DNA from: Halothiobacillus neapolitanus
Lineage (GTDB): Bacteria > Pseudomonadota > Gammaproteobacteria > Halothiobacillales > Halothiobacillaceae
Length of the DNA: 9,656 bases
NCBI GenBank assembly: GCA_020721485.1
Contig: DYMR01000066.1
Coordinates: forward strand, 1 to 9,656
Direction: 5' to 3'
This document shows, piece after piece, positions 5,742 through 9,656 of this stretch. Below the pieces are notes generated by a model. That model saw only the letters and a list, made by a program, of their open reading frames with translations. It made no database searches and was not told the DNA's origin. The first letter of the stretch is position 1; each line of letters opens with the position of its first letter. The translations under genes and the position numbers were made by a program.

Positions 5742-6896
5742 TTGAGTATCGAGGTGCAAAAATCTGGCTCGGTCGGGTTGGTCACGCCGCAAAGGGCGGT
5801 GTTCGACGAGCCGTTGCCGCTGGATAGTGGCCGTGTGTTGCCCAGCTATGAGCTGGTGTTCGAGACCTATGGCACGCTCAATGCGACGGCATCGAACGCG
5901 GTGCTGATTTGCCACGCGCTGTCGGGAGATCACCACGCGGCGGGCTTTCATCAAGAAACGGATCGCAAGCCGGGCTGGTGGGATTCCGCGATTGGACCGG
6001 GCAAGCCGATTGATACCGAGCGTTTTTTTGTGGTGTGCCTGAACAATCTCGGCGGCTGCAAAGGCTCGACCGGCCCCTTGAGTGTGGACCCGGTGAGTGG
6101 CCAGCCCTACGGCCCGGATTTTCCGATTGTGACGGTGCGCGATTGGGTGATTTCCCAGCATCGTTTGATGCAGCGCTTACACATCGCCCGGTGGGCGGCG
6201 GTGATTGGCGGCAGTTTGGGCGGCATGCAGGTATTGCAGTGGTCGATCAGCTACCCGGAAGCGATCGCGCATGCGGTGGTGGTGGCGGCGGCGCCGAAGT
6301 TATCGGCGGAAAACATCGCCTTCAATGAGGTGGCGCGCCAGGCCATCGTCACCGATCCGGAATTTCACGGCGGGCGTTACGCTGCGCACGGCACCTTGCC
6401 GCGCCGAGGGCTGATGCTGGCGCGGATGCTCGGGCACATTACCTACTTGTCCGACGATGCCATGCGCGCAAAATTTGGCCGCGAGCTGCGTGCGGGCAAA
6501 ATTCAATACAGTTTTGATGTGGAATTTCAGGTGGAAAGCTACCTGCGCTACCAAGGCACGAGCTTTGTCGATCGGTTCGATGCGAACACCTATTTGCTGA
6601 TGACCAAGGCGCTGGATTATTTCGACCCGGCGCGGGAAACCGGTGATGACCTGAGTCAGGCGCTGGCGCAGGCGAACGCGAAATTTTTGGTTATTTCGTT
6701 CACCAGCGATTGGCGTTTTGCGCCGGATCGTTCGCGAGAGATCGTGCAGGCCCTGCTGGCGGCGGGAAAATCCGTTTCCTATGCCGAAGTGGATTCCAAT
6801 CACGGTCACGATGCGTTTTTGATGAACATTCCGTATTACCACCAACTGCTGGCGGGCTATTTGCGCCGCGTGGCCGACGAAGGCGGTGCCGCATGA
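5742..6896 (+). CDS. metX: Homoserine O-acyltransferase MetX, predicted O-succinyltransferase
   Basis: Alpha/beta-hydrolase-fold enzyme that activates L-homoserine by acyl transfer from an acyl-CoA, the first committed step of methionine synthesis. The protein is 384 aa. It has [12 protein letters not shown] (57-68), [15 protein letters not shown] (78-92), [17 protein letters not shown] (96-112), the nucleophile elbow GGSLGG with Ser158 (156-161), Asp323 in TSDWRF and His356 in GHDAFL, so the triad is complete. Two features point to succinyl-CoA rather than acetyl-CoA. Leu follows the nucleophile (acetyl enzymes commonly have GGSMGG), and Arg325 follows Asp-Trp, a position I recall as linked to succinyl specificity in the MetX fold; Pseudomonas MetX has the same DWRF. 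The start is TTG at 5742, supported by AGGGG at 5731-5735. It overlaps metW by ATGA. I see no SAM riboswitch or MetJ-like box upstream. Confidence 0.96.
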   Translation: MSIEVQKSGSVGLVTPQRAVFDEPLPLDSGRVLPSYELVFETYGTLNATASNAVLICHALSGDHHAAGFHQETDRKPGWWDSAIGPGKPIDTERFFVVCLNNLGGCKGSTGPLSVDPVSGQPYGPDFPIVTVRDWVISQHRLMQRLHIARWAAVIGGSLGGMQVLQWSISYPEAIAHAVVVAAAPKLSAENIAFNEVARQAIVTDPEFHGGRYAAHGTLPRRGLMLARMLGHITYLSDDAMRAKFGRELRAGKIQYSFDVEFQVESYLRYQGTSFVDRFDANTYLLMTKALDYFDPARETGDDLSQALAQANAKFLVISFTSDWRFAPDRSREIVQALLAAGKSVSYAEVDSNHGHDAFLMNIPYYHQLLAGYLRRVADEGGAA

Positions 6897-7495
6897 ATCG
6901 CCCCGATTGGCACATTGTGGAACAGTGGATTGCCCCCGGCAGCCGCGTATTGGATTTAGGCTGCGGCGACGGCGCCTTGCTCGCGCATTTGGTTGAACGG
7001 CGTCGCGTCACGGCCGTGGGGCTCGAATTGCTGGATGCGCAGGTCGCCGCCTGCGTGGCGCGCGGCGTATCCGTGATTCAGGCCGATCTCGATCAAGGCG
7101 TGAGCGAATGGTTTGCGCCGCAGTCGTTCGACTTCGTGATCGTCAGCCAAACCATTCAAGCCATGCGCAATCCGGAAATTTTGCTGGCGCAAATGCTGCA
7201 CATTGCCCGCGAAGGCATCGTCACTTTTCCCAACATGGGCTACTGGCGCAACCGTTGGCAGTTGGGCATGCGCGGGCATATGCCGATGAACAAAGCGCTG
7301 CCGAATCCTTGGTACAACACGCCAAATATCCACCTGTGTACGCTCAGCGATTTTGAAGCCCTGTGCGCGGAATTGGGGGTGGAGATTCTGGATCGCGCCG
7401 TGGTCGATCAAGACCGGCGCAGCTCGTTTTGGTTGCGGCGCTGGCCGAACTGGTTCGGCGAGCACGCGATTTATCGGCTGAAAAAGCGGGGATGA
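6893..7495 (+). CDS. metW: Methionine biosynthesis protein MetW, SAM-dependent methyltransferase fold
   Basis: Class I methyltransferase-fold protein that is needed, with MetX, for methionine synthesis from homoserine in Pseudomonas-type bacteria. It is usually encoded directly after metX and is thought to partner or modulate MetX rather than methylate a known substrate. The 200 aa product carries the SAM-binding motif [12 protein letters not shown] (19-30), an acidic residue at the end of strand 2 (VGLELL, 42-47), [13 protein letters not shown] (79-91) and the MetW hallmark [14 protein letters not shown] (111-124), with [13 protein letters not shown] (142-154) further on. The ATG at 6893 overlaps the metX stop and has a modest AGGCGG at 6881-6886. 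The frame is open upstream inside metX, but that extension is metX shadow. The gene converges on zntB with six bases between the two stop codons. Confidence 0.96.
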   Translation: MNRPDWHIVEQWIAPGSRVLDLGCGDGALLAHLVERRRVTAVGLELLDAQVAACVARGVSVIQADLDQGVSEWFAPQSFDFVIVSQTIQAMRNPEILLAQMLHIAREGIVTFPNMGYWRNRWQLGMRGHMPMNKALPNPWYNTPNIHLCTLSDFEALCAELGVEILDRAVVDQDRRSSFWLRRWPNWFGEHAIYRLKKRG

Positions 7496-7501
7496 TTCTT
7501 G

Positions 7502-8464
7502 CTAAAACAACCGCGCGCGGCGGAATAAGTAAATCAGCCCAATGCCGAGGGCGAAGAGGCCGCCGCTAAAAATCCAGAAGGCAAACGGGTGATTTTGGTT
7601 GCCCGGAATGCCATCCAGATTCACGCCGAATAGCCCGGTGATGAAGGTCAACGGCAGGAAAATTGCCGACAGGGCGGTCAAAAAAGTGAGTTGTTTGTTC
7701 AGTTCGTTGTTGCTGCGGGTTTGCAGTTGCTCTTGAATGATGCGCAGTTGATCGCGCGAGGCATCCAATACCTCCAAATACCGCGTGAGTCTGTTTTCCG
7801 CTTCCCGCAGGCGTTGTTGTGCGGGTTTGCGCAGCCAGCTTAAACGGCTGGAAATCACGGAAAGTAAGGCATCGCGCTGCGGACCCAAATACCGCCGCAG
7901 GGTGAGAATGGTCGAACGCAAATCGGCCAGTTCCCGATCGGGAATGGGTTCGACCGACCGGCTTTGCAGCATGGTCTTTTCAAAGTTATCGGTCAGCTCG
8001 TCCACCTCGTCGATGGTGTCGAGCATGTGGTCGTTCAGCAGTTCGATCAGCCGCGCAACAAATTGCCCGGAATCCTTCGGGGCGTTGTTGATTTCCATGT
8101 CGCGCTGCAACACTTTGACGGCGCGCAGGGCACGCAACTGCGTGGTGATAATCAGCCGAGGCGTCACCCACAGTCGAATGCCGATCATGTCGTCCGGCTC
8201 TTGCCCCGGATTGTGGTTGATGCCGCGCAGGGTCAGCAGTAACCCTTGTTCCAGCACCAGCGCGCGCGGGCGCGTGGCTTCCGCCAGCAGGGTTTCTTGC
8301 ACGGTGGGGTCGAGGTCGGCTTGATTGAGAATCCACTCCCGCGCATCGGGATTGGTGTAGTTCAGGTGAACCCAAATCGGGCCGGCGCAGGGGCTGGCAT
8401 CGGACAGCGGCAACAAAGTGGCCCGGCCGTCTCCCTGCATGTGCCAAGTGTAAAAATCGAGCAT
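7502..8464 (-). CDS. zntB: CorA-superfamily divalent cation transporter, ZntB-like
   Basis: Inner-membrane pentameric transporter of the CorA metal family. The ZntB branch carries Zn2+: first described as efflux in Salmonella, later as proton-driven import for the E. coli protein. It is 320 aa, close to E. coli ZntB at 327. It has a large cytoplasmic N-terminal domain, a long charged helical stalk (about 130-255), TM1 at about 258-279 and TM2 at about 294-315, then a short basic C-terminus RRARLF. The pore signature after TM1 is GVNLDGIPG (280-288). That is the GVN type of ZntB rather than the GMN of CorA, so Zn2+ is more likely than Mg2+. The ATG has AGGGG six bases upstream (8471-8475). It lies 30 bases downstream of a methyltransferase gene that is itself coupled to zur, which supports a zinc role. 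Confidence 0.9.
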   Translation of the reverse strand: MLDFYTWHMQGDGRATLLPLSDASPCAGPIWVHLNYTNPDAREWILNQADLDPTVQETLLAEATRPRALVLEQGLLLTLRGINHNPGQEPDDMIGIRLWVTPRLIITTQLRALRAVKVLQRDMEINNAPKDSGQFVARLIELLNDHMLDTIDEVDELTDNFEKTMLQSRSVEPIPDRELADLRSTILTLRRYLGPQRDALLSVISSRLSWLRKPAQQRLREAENRLTRYLEVLDASRDQLRIIQEQLQTRSNNELNKQLTFLTALSAIFLPLTFITGLFGVNLDGIPGNQNHPFAFWIFSGGLFALGIGLIYLFRRARLF

Positions 8465-8494
8465 GTGGCGCCCCTGAACTTCAAAAATCTGTGG

Positions 8495-9106
8495 TCAGTC
8501 CGCGCCCCGAATGGCGCGGTGTACGGTGTAATCCCGCCCCTGTTTTACCTTTTCATAATGACCAAACTGTTCTTTGAAGGTGCGTTTGAAGTAATCGCGT
8601 AGCCCGTTGATGCTGACGAACCACAGCTCGCCGCCCGGTTCGAGCATGCGCCAGGCATCAAACAACATGATCGACCATAGTTCTTTGCCGACTTTGGCCG
8701 GCACATTGGAGACGATCAGTTGCGCCTTGCGGTCGCGCGCGCCATCCAGCCCGTTGCTGAGCAGCACGGTCGCGTTGTTCAGCCCGTTGCGCGCGGCGTT
8801 GGCGCGGGCGTAGTCGCAGGCGACAAAATCTTTGTCGAGCAAAATCACTTGCGCGGCGGGCTGTGCCTTGGCCAAGGCGAGGCCAATCGGTCCATAGCCA
8901 CACCCGAGATCCACGGCGGTGCTGCCGGCTTCGGGCACGGGCAGAAGCTCCAGCAGCAGGCGGGTGCCATCGTCAATCTCGCGCGGCGAGAACAGCCCCC
9001 AAGTCGCGTGCAGCGTTAGGGCTTGATCCATGAGGTGCACCTGCTGCACGAGGTCTTTGCGTAGGGCGGCAATGTCGGCGGCGCGGATTGGCTGGGGTGT
9101 GGTCAT
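8495..9106 (-). CDS. Single-domain RsmC-like class I methyltransferase (MTS domain)
   Basis: SAM-dependent methyltransferase of the MTS group, whose members (RsmC, RsmD, PrmC relatives) mostly methylate N2 of guanine in rRNA or amides in proteins. It is 203 aa, so only one domain, against 343 aa for two-domain E. coli RsmC; single-domain relatives are common. An N-terminal helix leads to WGLFSPREIDDGTRLLLE (36-53), then motif I AVDLGCGYGPIGLALA (64-79), VILLDKDFVACDYARANAARNG (87-108), and motif IV at 132-140. Motif IV reads VSNVPAKVG, where the family normally has NPP followed by an aromatic or I-R-A-G. The usual target-base loop is therefore altered. A late LEPGGELWFVSINGL strand (155-169) completes the fold. 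The ATG overlaps the zur stop by four bases with no clear Shine-Dalgarno, suggesting translational coupling. The substrate is unknown. Confidence 0.88.
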   Translation of the reverse strand: MTTPQPIRAADIAALRKDLVQQVHLMDQALTLHATWGLFSPREIDDGTRLLLELLPVPEAGSTAVDLGCGYGPIGLALAKAQPAAQVILLDKDFVACDYARANAARNGLNNATVLLSNGLDGARDRKAQLIVSNVPAKVGKELWSIMLFDAWRMLEPGGELWFVSINGLRDYFKRTFKEQFGHYEKVKQGRDYTVHRAIRGAD

Positions 9107-9582
9107 GAGGGCGAGGTCCCGGCGGTGACAGTCAAACAGTGGCGGCAGGTGCCCCGCAATTCCACCGATTGACGCGATGGGGCAAAGCCGGACTCGCCGG
9201 CCAGTGTCTGCAATAAGGTGTTCAAGGATTCGCTCGATTGCTCTTCGATGTCGCCGCAGCGATCACAAATCAACAAAATGGCTTGATGCGGGGTGTGCGG
9301 ATGATGGCAGCCGATAAACGCATTCAAACTTTCGATGCGGTGAATCAGCCCGTGCGCGAGCAAAAAATCCAAGGCCCGATACACCGTTGGCGGTTTGATG
9401 GCGTGGCCGGGTTGGGAGAGCCGATCAATCAAATCATAGGCTTTGCTGGCATCGTGACCGCCCCAGATTTCAGCCAGCACCGCGCGACGCATTGGGGTGA
9501 GCCGCGCACCACGGGCGAGGCAAATCGCTTCGGCACGGGCCATGGCTTCGGTGGCGCAGTGGGTCGAGTGGGTGCAGGGCAT
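9103..9582 (-). CDS. zur: Zinc uptake regulator Zur (Fur family)
   Basis: Zn2+-responsive dimeric repressor of the Fur family, which binds operators of zinc-uptake genes when zinc is plentiful. The 159 aa product has an N-terminal winged helix with the helix-turn-helix segment KAYDLIDRLSQPGHAIKPPT then VYRALDFLLAHGLIHRIES (47-85), matching E. coli Zur closely from memory. The structural zinc site is complete: C106 and C109 (ICDRCG) with C146 and C149 (CRHC). Aligned with E. coli Zur, the regulatory zinc ligands are also present as H81, C92, H99 and E114, which favours Zur over Fur or PerR. The ATG at 9582 lacks a clear Shine-Dalgarno; an in-frame ATG at codon 14 is an alternative, but the RAEAICLARG helix begins there. 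It is the first gene of a minus-strand run with a methyltransferase and zntB. Confidence 0.95.
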   Translation of the reverse strand: MPCTHSTHCATEAMARAEAICLARGARLTPMRRAVLAEIWGGHDASKAYDLIDRLSQPGHAIKPPTVYRALDFLLAHGLIHRIESLNAFIGCHHPHTPHQAILLICDRCGDIEEQSSESLNTLLQTLAGESGFAPSRQSVELRGTCRHCLTVTAGTSPS

Positions 9583-9656
9583 GGAAAATCACAGGGTAAT
9601 CAGCGGTGCGGCAGTGTAGCAATGATTGGGTGGCTCGAAAAATCGACAGAATCGCT
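9583..9656 (-). promoter_or_regulatory. Region upstream of zur with a weak promoter candidate
   Basis: Only 74 bases are visible before the window ends. Reading the minus strand, TACACT (9618-9613) is a four-of-six -10 match, with TTTCGA (9640-9635) 16 bases further upstream as a poor -35. I see no AT-rich Zur-type dyad in this segment. The promoter call is weak. Confidence 0.3.

Noticed and set aside
6710..6892. A 61-residue N-terminal extension of metW inside metX
   Set aside because: It is an out-of-frame shadow of metX; MetW proteins begin near the ATG at 6893, which forms a typical ATGA overlap.
7511..7520. CCGCGCGCGG as a terminator for metW or zntB
   Set aside because: It is a self-complementary run without a loop, lies inside the zntB coding end, and has no U-tract for either strand.

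Overview
The window is a dense stretch of chromosome with moderately high GC. It most likely comes from a gammaproteobacterium. The block pilU-pilT <> yggS-proC-yggT-metX-metW is laid out as I know it from Pseudomonas and relatives. ProC, MetX, Zur and PilT all align from memory with gammaproteobacterial homologues. No genus can be assigned from the sequence alone. I see no insertion sequence, phage, CRISPR, tRNA or rRNA, and no stretch of more than about 160 bases lacks a gene.

Region 1 (1-3379, minus strand) is a twitching-motility retraction cassette of three paralogous hexameric ATPases: pilT first (2330-3379), then pilU (1110-2258), then a third PilU-like ATPase (1-1067) whose last residues run off the left edge. 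Spacers of 71 and 42 bases on one strand suggest a single transcript. The third member is the least usual part of the window.

Region 2 (3380-3532) is a 153-base divergent promoter region between pilT and yggS. It contains an AT-rich perfect dyad (3461-3480) whose arms are the best -10 candidates for both directions. It also holds three 10-base tandem repeats in the pilT leader, and a weak sigma-54-like match facing yggS.

Region 3 (3533-7495, plus strand) holds yggS (PLP homeostasis), proC (last step of proline synthesis), yggT (membrane protein), metX and metW (homoserine acylation for methionine synthesis). proC-yggT and metX-metW overlap by ATGA. yggS and metX both start with TTG. Three 19-base tandem repeats fill the yggT-metX gap and place a TGA in each of the three frames.

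Region 4 (7502-9582, minus strand, convergent with metW across 6 bases) reads zur, then a single-domain RsmC-like methyltransferase overlapping it by ATGA, then a ZntB/CorA-type transporter 30 bases later. A zinc regulator and a zinc-family transporter in one apparent operon suggest zinc homeostasis, with the methyltransferase between them unexplained.

Most of the window is conserved housekeeping and motility DNA. No complete undescribed system is evident. The points worth a second look are the third ATPase, the two tandem-repeat elements, the promoter dyad, the unusual catalytic loop of the methyltransferase and the zur-zntB linkage.
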